A program made the translations under genes and the position numbers. Under the pieces are notes generated by a model, which worked only from the letters and a program-made list of their open reading frames with translations, had not been told where the DNA came from and ran no database searches. A DNA stretch of 64,000 nt from Toxorhynchites rutilus septentrionalis (taxonomy: Eukaryota > Arthropoda > Insecta > Diptera > Culicidae), in assembly GCF_029784135.1 (NCBI RefSeq), contig NC_073745.1, positions 102,566,125 through 102,630,124 of the forward strand, written 5' to 3'. Positions 1-12,400 of this stretch are shown here, piece by piece (within the stretch, counting starts at the first letter, position 1; each line of letters opens with the position of its first letter).

Positions 1-225
1 ATATGATCATTATAGTGTTACTAATAGAACAACAGCCCGATGTTTCTTGCAGAGCAGAGCAGTTGTAAGGATGAATCGATCTTATTTCGACCATGGATCG
101 ATCTCCATCGCTAATAATTATTGCGTGGACGTAGCTATTCTGTAACAACACAAAAATGGTCAATGAGGGCCCTGAGTTTTGAACTCACGATCGATCGCTT
201 ACTAAGCGAACGCGCAACCAATGTG

Positions 226-493
226 GCTTCTTCTTCTTATATGGGACTAACCTTCCTAGAGGAACTTCGCCGTCTCAACGTATTACTTGCGTCATTTTTA
301 TTAGTATTTAGTTGGAATTTCTATGCCAAATATCACGCCTTGAATGCATTCTGAGTGGCAAGCTCTAGAATACGCGTGACCACAGTGCAAGCCGAAGGAA
401 ATTTCTTTGACGAAAAATTCCCTCGACCAGAACGAGAATCGAACCCGAACCCCCGGCATGTTAGGTGTGACGCTAACCACTCGGCCACGGGAG
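226..493 (-). mobile_element. tRNA-derived SINE with target duplication
   Basis: On the minus strand the unit opens with a tRNA-like head. A pol III box A (TGGCCGAGTGG) lies near 472-489 and a box B (GGTTCGATTCT) near 433-445. A tRNA-unrelated body follows, and the end is an (AAG)n triplet tail at 226-238. The 10 bp direct repeat AACCAATGTG flanks it at 216-225 and 494-503, which marks a target-site duplication. A tRNA-like head, unique body and triplet tail match the published description of the mosquito Feilai family; that family name is inference. The acceptor stem does not pair fully, so this is not a functional tRNA gene. Confidence 0.85.
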
Positions 494-540
494 AACCAAT
501 GTGTGAAATTGATTGTTATCATACAAAAATTCTAAGTTTT

Positions 541-700
541 GAAAATTCATAAAAAATCGATGTTCCACAAAGTTCGTCAAAAACAGTTTTACCATCTTGG
601 ACTAATTTTTTGAATTTTTTGAAAATTCCTAAAAAACCGATGTTCCAAAAAGTTCGTCAAAACCAGTTTTACCATCTTGGACTAATTTTTTGAATTTTCT
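541..700. repeat. 80-bp tandem duplication
   Basis: Two adjacent 80 bp units (541-620 and 621-700) share the same order of sub-motifs: GAAAATTC, GATGTTCC, AGTTCGTCAAAA and TACCATCTTGGACTAA. They differ at only a few positions, so this is a simple recent tandem duplication in non-coding sequence. Confidence 0.85.
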
Positions 701-1205
701 ACATGACTTCTATTTTATATAAAAAAAAGTATTTTAGAAAGTGTTTTTCGTATATAAAAAAAATATTACTAATTTTTATTCTCAGTGTAAATTTTTTTCA
801 CGTTTAAACATCAATAATCTTTCACTCATTCTGAGACACTAATTCGGTACGACTCATAGTTTTTGAAATATCAATCATGAATGATTTCTACTAGCAAAAT
901 CGATAGGCCCTATTGAAAAGTTACACTTGAGTCTAAAATTCCCAATTTCTGTGGAAAACTCACGTTTCCTCCAACCCAAACGGAATACAAACTTTCATTC
1001 GAATCAAAATTACATGTTTTAAAAATCTGCAGTTTTAGGACGATTTAATTTGGAATTGCACTCATATAGAAGACAGACCTTTCGAACAAAGATCAATTTT
1101 ACTAGCGCAAACATCAAATAGACTAACAACGCTTGTTATGAAGTAATTGTAGAACATATGGGAATTATTTTTTCCGAAAACTTAACGATTTTTCTTTCCG
1201 CTATA
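701..1205. repeat. Fragments of two dispersed non-coding repeats
   Basis: Positions about 760-1062 are an inverted, truncated relative of the inverted-repeat element at 5733-6162; both carry CCCAAACGGAATACA or its complement and the same TIR-like end. Positions about 1062-1205 match about 13370-13510 (shared CTAGCGCAAACATCAAAT and GTAGAACATATGGGAATT). No coding potential is seen. Confidence 0.6.
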
Positions 1206-1313
1206 TTAATCCACGGGAATGGACGAATACAACAAAATAAACACGGCTCAAACCGAACCATCCCTTTCTCGAGTTTTCCGCTTACCACCACATTTGGCCT
1301 TCCATTTTTATGT

Positions 1314-2958
1314 ATATAGCCATTCCAAGCCAAACCGATATATTTTTATATATATTTTCGTCAAAAGTGGTAATTTTGTTCTTTATTGTAGAACATTAGA
1401 CCCGTATTTTTTTTATTTTTTTTATTAGGGTGCCCATTTTCATTTTAGGGTCATTTTTTTCACTTTTTCCCAAAAATAACTTTCTTTAAAAATTCCTAAC
1501 TTGTGAACCATTGAATGATCGATATATCAAATTAAAGCCAATGAGGTAGCCTTTTATTGAAAAATGTTGAACTTGTAAAAAAATGGACTTTATTTTCGTA
1601 ATTATTGATTGTAGTCGCTTTTTATTGTTTTCATGGCTTTGGACTAGAGAGCGCTATACTTTTTATATTTTTTCTTGAAAGCTGAGGATTTTTCACATAA
1701 CATATCTCGATATCAGAGATGCTATTTTTTTTTGGTTTTTGTGATATAATTTTTCGAAGTTAATCGATGGTTCGAAAAAACAATTTTTCCTCCTTTTTTC
1801 CCACTATAAAAATTTATAACTTTTGAACTACTGAACCGATTCAGATGACCGACATATCAAATTGAAGCTTATGAATTATAGTGTTATTTGAAAAAAATAC
1901 TATTTTTGAGATTTTTTGGATTTTCATTTTTATAATTACTAATTGTGTTAGTTTTTCATAGTTTTCTCGCTTAACACGTTAAGCCCCGACCGAAATATGG
2001 GACCGACAATGAACTTTTCATCTGGTTCGTGTCGGTCCCAGCGAATCAATAGGGGACTTTTCTAAGCAGTTCTAAGCAGTTCTTTTCAGAGTTAACTTTA
2101 TTGTTGCCGTTCCTAAAGCCGACACTCTCCGAACGAAAAGTCTACTGTCGGTCCGGTCTGATCGGCGCAAATAAGACGGAAAATTCAGTGTCAGTCCCCA
2201 GGGACCGACGCGAGGCTTAACGGGTTAAAGATAGAGGGCGCTATATATTTTTATATTTTTTTCATGAGAGCTGATATTTTACATAACATATGTCGATATC
2301 AGAGATGTTATTTTTTTCGTTTTTGATATACGATTTTTCAAATTTAACATGTTTTAAGTCTGCGTTCAATATTCCTATGTGACTAGAGTAGACCTATGCG
2401 ACCAGAAACCAATTTTCCCGCATGTGTGGTATTTTTTCAAAGAAGTTTAGCTCATTGGCTGACATGTTGTTCATCTGAATCGGTTCAGTAGTTTAAAAGT
2501 TATGAATTTTCGAGAAACGACGCCTTTTTGGATAAATGGGAAATATGTTATATTATGTAAAAAAATCCTCAGCTTTCGAGAAAAAATATGAAAAAATATA
2601 GCGCCCCTAGTCCAAAGCCATGAACACAATAAAAACGGTTACAATCAATAATTACGAAAATAAAATCCATCTTTCTCGCAAGTTCCATATTTTTGAATAG
2701 CTAGCTCGTTGACTTTAATTTGATATGTCGATCATCTAAATCGGTTCAATGCTTCAAAAGTTATGAATTTTTACAGAAAGTCATTTTTGGGAAAAAGTGG
2801 AAAAAGTTGATTTTTCGGACCACCCTAAAACAAAAATGGTCACCCTAACGAAAAAATATAAAAATACGGGTCTAATATTTTGCAATAAACAACAAAACTA
2901 CCACTTTTCATAGAAATCTGAGAACCACTATATCGGTTTGGCATGGAATGGCTGTATA
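1314..2958. mobile_element. Long fold-back (inverted-repeat) element, copy 1
   Basis: The left part (about 1314-1970) and right part (about 2229-2958) are inverted relatives. The left end reads TATAGCCATTCCAAGCC and the right end reads GGCATGGAATGGCTGTATA. Both arms contain ACGGGTCTAAT or its complement, the CTTTTTCCCAAAAAT block and the AATTTGATATGTCGATC block. A second, partial copy is at about 46543-47866. There is no ORF of note. This fits a non-autonomous fold-back or long-TIR DNA transposon; the superfamily is unknown. Confidence 0.75.
1975..2224. mobile_element. TTAA-flanked MITE (piggyBac type) nested in the fold-back element
   Basis: The 250 bp, GC-richer insert is bounded by TTAA on both sides (1971-1974 and 2225-2228). 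Its terminal inverted repeats are CACGTTAAGCC and CCCGTTAAGCC. TTAA duplication is the hallmark of piggyBac-class transposition. The sister fold-back copy has the uninterrupted target, a single TTAA at 47206-47209 in matching context, so this insertion is directly supported by an empty site. Confidence 0.88.
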
Positions 2959-3075
2959 CAGATGCGCCCATTTGACCGCCACTGGTAGAAATATTTATAT
3001 ATGAAATATTGAAAAGTTCCTTGGTCATACGCACGTAATTTCTAATCTTGTCTTTTGAACTATAATTGACGACAG

Positions 3076-3446
3076 AACTTACGGATACGCTGAACCAACT
3101 GCAACTGGACTACGAAACGCTTCAACGTCAACACGCGGAACTGGAAATAGCCAAAGCCACCCAGGAGGAGCGGTTTAAACGTATTCACGAGGATAATCTT
3201 CTCCAGCTAGACTCACTAAAGGTTGAATTGACGGAAACGGTCGCCACCCTGGATGCGGAAAAGATTGCTCTACAGGCCGAGAAAGATAACACCATGCAGC
3301 AACTGATGTTTCTTCAGACGGAATCCAACAAGGTAACACAGGATTACGCCTCGCTGGAGAAGGATTTGAAGAATGTCATCGAGCAGAAGGACCATGAGCT
3401 GGAAGAATTAAGGAAAGCCCACGAAGGGCTGGAGGAAAAATATCGG
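3076..3446 (+). CDS. Hip1: Hip1 exon: coiled coil
   Basis: The acceptor AG is at 3074-3075; the first two bases complete a split codon from an unseen upstream exon. The donor GTAAGT begins at 3447, in phase 0. The product is almost entirely charged heptads (for example LNQLQLDYETLQRQHAELE), the central rod of HIP1 proteins. The TTG at 3066 is not a start; it lies in the acceptor region. Confidence 0.9.
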
Positions 3447-6400
3447 GTAAGTTGGTTGGTTTTGGGGCATATTGCCGCTTCGTCTCATTTTCTCATAACA
3501 TTCATATTTGCATCTGAAATCACACGTGAATGACATGTCCTGGTTGGCATAGATCAGCTCGCTTTGTTCCTGTCCAGTATAGATGTATGTGTTACCGTGA
3601 TTAAGAAGAAGCTCACAACATTTAAGAGTTTTGGCTTTCACTTGTAATTAACCCCGTACATGTAACAAGCTCAAATTGACCATCCCGTAACGCTTGTATG
3701 TCCGGTAAAGGCGAGAGATCCCCAGATCATCTCTGTGTCGAGCTTTCAATGACGATCTTTCACTAACTTGAAACTTGTTTCGCCCAATTTCTGTCGGAAA
3801 AAAGTCTCTTGATGCAAATATGGACCGAATGCTGACCGAGAAGGTTGCAATCGAATCTGACCTGCAAGATCTACTCCACCAACAGGAGGAAATGGACCAG
3901 AGGTATCAAGAGGCACTAGCCACGGTAAGGCATCTGGAGAGCAGCCTAGTGGATGCAAAGATAACCGGTGAAACGGCCCTTCGAACGTTGCTTGAAGCGT
4001 GCATAAAATCTTCCGAGAAGTTGACGCTGAGGGCGATCAGTGAGAACGAGATGCCTGGCGCAGGTGGTACTCCGACTTATTTCCTGATGATAGCCGAAGA
4101 ACTGCAGGACGTGCTGTCCAAGCTGACGATCGTACACGAGAGCTATCGCAAGGATAACTCGACGAATGTGGAATCGCTGGCGCGGAAGGTTATCATCGGA
4201 GCCCATCTGCTGGCGTCAGCTCACGTCCAAGGGATGTCCATCTGTAACCGATCGGCGAATATTGAGTGTGGCGAGCGTAAGTATTTTTTTTCTGATGGCA
4301 TTAGATTTTTCTCGGCGATCATATTGGGATTTATTCATTAATTTTGTTTTGAGTATTCTGTTCTTTTCAATGCATGCCTCGTTTTTGTTTTATTTTTAAT
4401 TTGTAAGTATTGAAAGTTAATCGAAAAATTATGCTTTCAGTGTGTGATTCAATACATTTGATGTGTTTTATTAGTACTAACCACCAGTATCTCATCCACA
4501 GATATAGCGCAAGAGATCAGGGAGCTGAACAGTTCCATCACTAGTTTGTTCCAATCGCTCCATAAAACCAGCGAATCGGATGCTGTCGGTGCGAAAATTG
4601 CAGACCTAAAGCTGAAGTTACAGAAAGTGACGGAAATGATTGGCGATCTGAGCAAACAGACCGACGGTACCGAAAACTTGGGAGACCTGGTGGAGAACGA
4701 GCTCAGCAGCATGGACAAAGCGATCGAGGAGGCTGCCACCCAGATTGAGGTAAAGATTCCGCCTGCAATTCATCTCGGGGTGATGAAGCGCGCGTTGATT
4801 GATGTGGATACTTGCGTTTTCCAGTTTAACTGTTGCATTGTGTTGCCAAGGTCTACAGTGGTGAGCCTTCGATTGTTGATGTTCGTTATTTCAGTTCAGT
4901 TTGTTCTGTGGATGTGGGGTTTATTCTCTAGTCAACAACTCTATTCTGTGGAATGATGTCTCGCTTGATTCCCCTCCTTATCGGGCACACTTATCAATAT
5001 ATATTTCACGTTGGCCTTCTTTGACGTCCAGTAAAGCTATCTCTCCTCAAATTTCTGTTGGATTAAGAAAAGTATTTCTGGAGTATAATGAATGATTTTT
5101 TTAAAAACTGAACCTTTTGTTAAAGTTTTTTTCGCATACTGTATGTGGTATATTGATTGCTCATTGTGTGCGTAACACTAAGGGTTTCTTACGGTAGGTT
5201 TAGACTGGTGGTCGATACGGTGAAAATTCAGTCTCAATCGAATGAAATCGACGAAAATGACAAAGAATACCATTCGTCATCAATGAAAGCATTGCTCGAT
5301 CGCTTGAATTTGGCTAACCTTGGCAATTGAGATCCGAAAGGGTTCATTGTCAAACGAACGCTATTCCTTCTCATTTAAATGTGATGAATGTATTTGGCCG
5401 AACGAAAACGAATTATTCATTCTCACAAAGTCGCATTGAAGTATGATTTCGGTTTTGTTTTCCTTTATTTACTTAATTAGGCTCAAGTGGATAAAGAGCC
5501 ATCATCAAGCTGTACATTTTTAAACTATTTGAATATATTATAACTACATAATCATTAACTTAAGTCTAATTAGCTGAAACTACAGAACAATATAAAAAAA
5601 ATTAAATTTATTCCTTCGTTGCCTCGTCGGTATTATCCTTGTCTGGAACAGTGCCTGTGGTGGGTCGTAACAACTACATCGCCAGTGGATGTAGCAACAG
5701 TATCCTTTGGTAATGACTACCTCCTAGCTATGCAGCAATGCCAAATGAAATCGTCCTAAAAATGCAGATTTTAAAAACTTGTATTTTTGATTCCAATGAA
5801 AGTGTGTATTCCGTTTGGGTTGGAGGAAATATGAGTTTTTCACAGCAATTGGGAATTTTTTGACTCAAGCGTAACTTTTGAAAAGGGCGTATCGATTTTA
5901 GTAAGTGAAATCTACGATAATTTATATCTCAAAAACTATGAGTCGTACCGAAATAGTGTCTTAGAAAGAGCTGTAGAGTATTGAGGGTTGAATAAGAAAA
6001 AATGTACACTGAGAAAAAAAATTAGTACTGTTTTTTTATTGACAAAATGAAAATTCAATTTGCAATATTCAAAATACATATTTTTTAATTTTTTTCAAAT
6101 ACTTTCATTCGAATCAAAAATACTCATGTTTTGTCATTTGTCGATTTCATTTGGAATTGCTGTATGTTTATAGCTTCTGTAATGATCTTATCTCTACGGG
6201 TACTAAGTTCTGCTTATGTAATAGGAAGGGAGAATGGACAAGTGGGAGTAGGAGAATAATAATATTAGCGCTTCTTAGAAAGACATATATATCTTTGATA
6301 TCCTTAACCACAATTGCATAAATTGTTAGTAGCAAAACCTATGCGGAAGAGATGCGCATTTAGCGCGGAATGATTGGACATCAAGCTGGACATAGTTCTA

Positions 6401-9400
6401 ATGAGATTTCTGTCAAGATCTAACCCTTTAAACCAGGCCTTCGTTGAAATTTTGGGGAGAATAGAGTATAGCCATCTTCCAAGCTCATCTTTGTTTCATT
6501 GGTTTTGCCAACTGGTGAGTGACTGCTGTCGGGAAATGGAGAAGAATTCCCGATAGAGGAAAAGCGGTTAAAATGAACATCCTAAGGAATATGCCCATTT
6601 ACTTCGTCCACATACTGCTACTATTTCCGTTCTTCGAAGAATATTATAGCTTAACTAACTGTTGTTCATAATATCGAACGGTTTTTATTATAAAAAATAA
6701 AAAAAGTACATTTTTCATTAAAGAAAATAAGCCCTGTGTAGCCCGGTTATTCTTGACAATATTCATAACTGGCACGTTTCCGAAGAGGCGTCTTTGTCTG
6801 ATCATAGACACATTATTTTTGAATGGGATGGTGGCATGACAGTTCAGCGAGAATACCGAGATCCCAAAAAAAAACAACTGGGATCGGAATTCTCTTGAAC
6901 ACGAGTCAAAAACTCTAAATTCAAAAATACGGTCGATTTAGCAGCTTGAATCAGCTTCAAAAGAACTAAACGAAACGATAGTCTCTGTCTACAATAACAA
7001 TTGCCCACTAAGAAAAGTTTCTTTGACAAGAAACGTTCCTTGGTGGAATAAAAGACTTGAATAGCTTCGCTAAACAGCGCGGAAACTGTTCAACAGAGCA
7101 AAAATTACTTCGGACTGGTCTCAATACAAAACGGCTCTAACTGAGTACAGCAGAGAACTGAGACGATCCTAACGAAAATCCTGGGTATATAACTGCGAAA
7201 GCATTGAATGTACTCCAACCGTTGCTAGACTCAATAAGACTCTGGCAAAAGTCCACTCAAACGGGCTAGGTTTCCTTAAAAAGGACGACGGTTCGTTTAC
7301 AAAAACTCCCTCAGAAGTACTAGACTTACTAATGAAGACTCATTTTCCGGGATCTACATCTCTCTACGCTCTATGCGCGTTTCTTGACATCGAAGGTGCC
7401 TTTGATAATGCTTCTATCAATGGCACAAGCGATGAGAAAAAGACGTTTCGATAACTGCATAGTCAAATGGACCCAGGGCATGCTCACACATAGACGAATC
7501 ACCTCGGAGCTGGGCGGGTCGTCAATATGTGTTTGCAACGAAAGGTCACTTGTAGTTGACGACCTTCTGATAAGCTTAGAGGTAAAAGGATTCGAAATTG
7601 GGGGCTTTGCCGATGATCTAGTCATAATGGTACAAAGCAAGTTTGACGACGTGTTATCGAGCAGAATGCAGATGGCCTTAAACTTTACACAATCTTGGTG
7701 TATCACAGAAGGTCTGAGCATAAATCCCTCAAAAACAACAATTATTCCGTTCACCAAGAAGAAAAGATTGCATCTGCATTCTCTACATCTTGGGGGAAAG
7801 GAAATAAAAAGCAGCGCTTCAGTGAAATATCTAGGTGAATGCAATTGTGCGGCCTAGGATAACTTGTGCCTTACTTGTATGGTGACCAAAGACTAAGGAG
7901 ACTGTAGCTACAAAAAAGCTAAACAAACTCCAACGACTAGCATGCGTTGCAATTACTGGAGCAATTCGAAGTACACCCTCAAAGGCATTGAAGGCTATCC
8001 TTCACCTGGTACCTTTGAACCAATATGTTCAGCTAGAGGATAAAAAAAAGCGCTCTAAAGCTTAAAAGATGGAAAAAAATACTAGATGGGGACAAAACTA
8101 GTCACATAAGCATCCTGAATCTTTTATCCGTTGGACCAGCCTCAGAGATGAACAATGATTGAATGGAACCTAAGACCAATTATGACATTCCATACAGAGT
8201 GATCGAATATTCTCGCTCAGTTGGGTGGCCCCAACGTTCGCAATGGTTCAATCATGTTCTACACTGATGGGTCGAAAATGGGAATCAGAACAGGTGCTGG
8301 AGTGTATGGTCCCAGAACAAAAATCTCTGTGGCTATGGGAAACTGGCCAACAGTTTTTCAGGCAGAAATAGCTGCAATAAAAGAATGTCTAAATGCCTCA
8401 AAAGAAAGTATAGACATGCTAACATCTGCATATTCTCTGACAGCCAAGCGGCACTTAAAGCTCTGAATGCCTTCAAGTGCTCTTTAAAAAATTGTCTGGG
8501 AATGCATTTCCCTTTTACGGCAATTAAGTCAGATAAGTTCGGTACAATTGTACTGGATTCCTGGCCATTGCGGTATAGAGGGCAACGAGCGAGCAGATGA
8601 ACTTGCCAGGAACGGCTCAAACTCACCATTCACTGGTCCAGAACCATTCTGTGGGCTCTCCGACTGTGTGTTGAAAAGCGAGCTGAAAAAATGGGAAGAC
8701 CGGGATGTGACAGCCAATTGGATGGTTGCAAAACTTAAACAGGCGAAAAAATTTATTACGCCGAGTACTAAAATTACTCAACAGCTGCTAAGCTTTAATA
8801 AGAAAGACTTAAGCACATTCACTCATCTTGTAACAGGACACTGCCCGAGTAAATACCATCTTAAGAACGTAAAGGGTGTGTCACATCAAATTGCATCACG
8901 GAAAAAACGCTGTAGAAATTTAATTTTTAGGAATTATATCTTCAGCTTTCGCTTATAATCAGATAAGAGTGTATAGATCACGTTGGCCATGCTTCAATGT
9001 CAATTTTTCGTAAATTTGGAAAAACGTCGTCGAACGAAAAAGAGTGTCGTGAATTAATCCTGTGCACTCATTTCGAGAATCCGGAGTTGTCACATCGGGA
9101 TATCGGTAAGATGCTGGGAATCGTCCAATCCACAGTCAGCAGAGTACTAAAACGATACTTCGAGAACCTAACCATCGACCGGAAGGTGAAGAACGGCAAA
9201 ATGGATGCTCCGTCAATGAAAACGATCACAAGCGCGTAGTTAAGCAGTTTAGACGTGATCCGAGAAGTTCGGTCCGGGGTGACGCCAATAAGCTGAATTT
9301 GTCAAGTTCATTCGTCCAGCGGACCAAGCAGCAGGAGGGCCTGCGTACATACAAGGTTCAGAAGGCTCCTAACCGCGACGAAAGGCAAAACATGGTGGGG

Positions 9401-12400
9401 AAGACGCGAGCCCGGAAGCTGTACACCGAAATGCTGACGAAGCCACATTGCCTGGTAATGGACGACAAAACCTACGTCAAAGCGGACTTTCGTCAGCTGC
9501 CGGGCCTGTTGTTCTTCTCCGCAGAGGACAAATTCAGCGTTCCGGAGGAGATTCGCAAGCAGAAAGTTTATCCAAGTTTGCCAAAAAGTACATGGTGTGG
9601 CAAGCGATCTGCTCTTGCGGAAAGCGGAGCGCCCCCTTCGTGATGACCGGCACGGTAAACGGGCAGGTTTACCTTAAGGAGTGCCTACAGAAGCGCTTAC
9701 TACCACTATTAAGGCAGCACGAGGGACCGACCATCTTCTGGCCGGATCTCGCTTCGTGCCACTATTCAAAGGACGTGTTGGAGTGGTACGAAGCCAACGG
9801 GCTCACCTTCGTGCCAAAGGAAATGAACCCGCCCAACGCGCCGGAGTTTCGCCCAATAGAGAAATATTGGGCGATTATGAAGCAGGCCCTCCGGAAGAAC
9901 CCAAAAGTTGTCAAATCGGAGGCGGACTTCAAGAGAAAATGGATTTCTGTTCAAAAAAACTACAACCTGACGTTGTACAGAACCTTATGGACGGGGTAAA
10001 GAGGAAGGTGCGAGCATACGGGCTTGGGCTCGAAGTTAAATAAAAAGAAAATGTCAAAAGTTGTTTAATAGTTTTTATTTTACTGTCTAAAATTTTCAAA
10101 AGGATCGGTCTACTGGGCGAATTTCTACAGCGTTTTTCCGTGATGCAATTTGATGTGACACACCCTTTAGGTTTAGCACAAGATGATATTTGTCGCTTTT
10201 GTAATGCCGAAAGCGAAACCTCGGAACATTTGCTCTGTAACTGCGGAGCTCTAACTAGACGCAGACTTCAACATCTTGATAAAGCTATTCTGGAGCCCAA
10301 TGAAATTTGGTCTGCGTCGCCGATCAGGATTATAACGCTAGTAGCTAGTAGCTTTCAGTCTACTCCTTCATCAATAAGTAGTAGATAAGCTTGAAGTGTA
10401 GTATAAAAAAGGGGTATACCACAATAGTTCAAAATAATGGACCCAGTGGTTCACACTCAACAGGGGAAAAAAAGATGTAAAATCGAGCATTTTTTATCGT
10501 GTGGTTAAAATGGTCACATGGTGGTGATAAAATGAACAATTACACATATCATGCTAAATCGGATAGAATTATGCGTTGTTCCTTATCTAAATTTATTTAA
10601 ATCATTTTTGAAATAGTAAGTACATGTATGAATCAAGCTGAGCTTATTCACCTAGATTAGTAACTAGAATTTACTCATACGTTCGAAAAAATAGTAAGAA
10701 ACACATAACGCTTCACATATTGAGGTTTGTTTTTGGTCGAGGTGGCATATTTTTTCAAGGTCAAAGCCACAAAAGGAACTCCTTGAAAAGCAACATTCGA
10801 TGAGGTAGATCAGCTTTGGAAAACATGACATTGTTAGTCGTTATCCAGTGGTGGCTTATTTTGCCCCAAACAACAAAGTAATTCCGAATGCGAAATAATA
10901 ACTGAAACCAAATAAAATATCTATTTACCTCTCATTGAATATGTGAATAGTTGTCCAAACTGATGATTTGTCGAAGATATCAGGTCGAATAATTTAAATT
11001 TCACGGAAAATTGCTTATATACGATGCGCACAAAATTACATCAAAATGGCTACCGTGAGATGAATTTATGTTTTATTTATTATTTTTTTACATTTGACTT
11101 TTGCATGCATAACAGGGTGTCTTAAACAGCTTCAAATGTTCTAAGAGTAGGATAATGAAGAAGTATCAATTTGTTTATAGTTAAATTATCGAAGTTTGTG
11201 CACTGGTTCATTTTACCAACCCTGTTCATTTTAACCTCATTTTCCCTACGCAATTTGTCTTTCAAAAACTGTGCCTTGCATACTACCCATCTTTGCGAGT
11301 GTATCCGCTTACTCATTACCAATGGGAAGGAATCCAGGAAGGAATGAAAGTGATTCGAATACCTTTATCAACAAGAAAATTCAATGCATCCCTAATTTTG
11401 ATAAGAAAATATGATGCTTTCATCTGCTGTTTCAAGGATTGAATGGCTTAATACTGCTAGGACTACCCGAGAAAATGAAATAGTGATCAGGTGGTAAGAA
11501 CTCAATTGTCTTAATTGCATGATATTAAGCTGTCAAAAAAGTCCTGCGGTATTTCCGCGAGGTGTCGTTGTAAGCGCGTAGTTCTAGATGTATTCATTGT
11601 ATCGAGTCATACTATAGCTTGTTGGAAAGGTATTTTTGCGCGCTATAATATAGTCCTTGACAGTGTTTTGTTTGGTTGAGTAGTTCGTGAGTTATAGTGT
11701 CGCAATATTTTACAGTACTACTATGATAAAAGCAAAAATGCATCTCAAGCTGCCAATAAAATTTGTGCTGTTTATGGACCCGATACAGTTTCCATTTCCA
11801 CCGCACAACGATGATTTCAACGTTTTCGTTCTGGTGTAGAGGTCGTCGAAGATGCGTCACGCTCCGGAAGGCCTGTCGTCGAAAATTGCGACAAAATCGC
11901 TGAATTAGCCGAGAAAGACCGGCATAGTAGCAGCCGTATCATCGGCCAAGAGCTGGGGATAAGTCATCAAACCGTTATTAACCATTTGAAGAAGCTTGGA
12001 TTCACAAAGAAGCTCGATGTATGGGTGCCACACACGTTGACGCAAAAAAACATCTTTGACCGTATCGACGCATGTGAATCGCTGCTGAATCGCAACAAAA
12101 TCGACTCGTTTCTGAAGCGGATGGTGACTGGCGATGAAAAGTGGGTCACTTACGACAACGTGAAGCGCAAACGGTCGTGTTCGAAGCGCGGTGAGCCAGC
12201 CCAAACCATCGCCAAGCCCTCATTAACGGCCAGGAAGGTTCTGCTGTGTGTTTGGTGGGATTGTCAAGGAATAATCTATTATGAGCTGCTTCCCTATGGC
12301 CAAACGCTCAATTCGGACCTGTACTGCCAACAACTGGACCGCTTGAAGGTAGCACTCATGAAGTAGAGGCCATCTTTGATAAACAGAGGCCGCATTGTCT

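Larger units (their letters stand above)
6775..10390 (+). mobile_element. Decayed RNase H-bearing LINE, split by a DNA transposon
   Basis: Several frames together trace the order endonuclease end, linker, reverse transcriptase, RNase H and C-terminal zinc knuckle, interrupted by stops and deletions. The RT keeps a palm fragment around 7371-7400 (FLDIEGAFDN), a GFADDLVI box near 7600 and the downstream KYLG box at about 7830. RNase H is at 8221-8600 (YTDGSK, QAEIAAI, WIPGHCGIEGNERADELA). The C-terminal CX2C-HX4C region is at 10185-10250. Domain order places it in the RNase H-containing I/LOA-like group of non-LTR elements. The 5' end and 3' boundary are not resolved. Confidence 0.8.

Noticed and set aside
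421..493. Possible tRNA gene on the minus strand
   Set aside because: Box A and B are present, but the acceptor stem does not pair and the unit has a SINE body, triplet tail and target duplication.
3066..3533. Independent 155-residue gene
   Set aside because: The frame runs through a GTAAGT donor at 3447; only 3076-3446 is exon and it joins in phase to 3805.
7371..7844. Minus-strand 157-residue ORF
   Set aside because: It is the antisense shadow of the LINE reverse transcriptase fragment.
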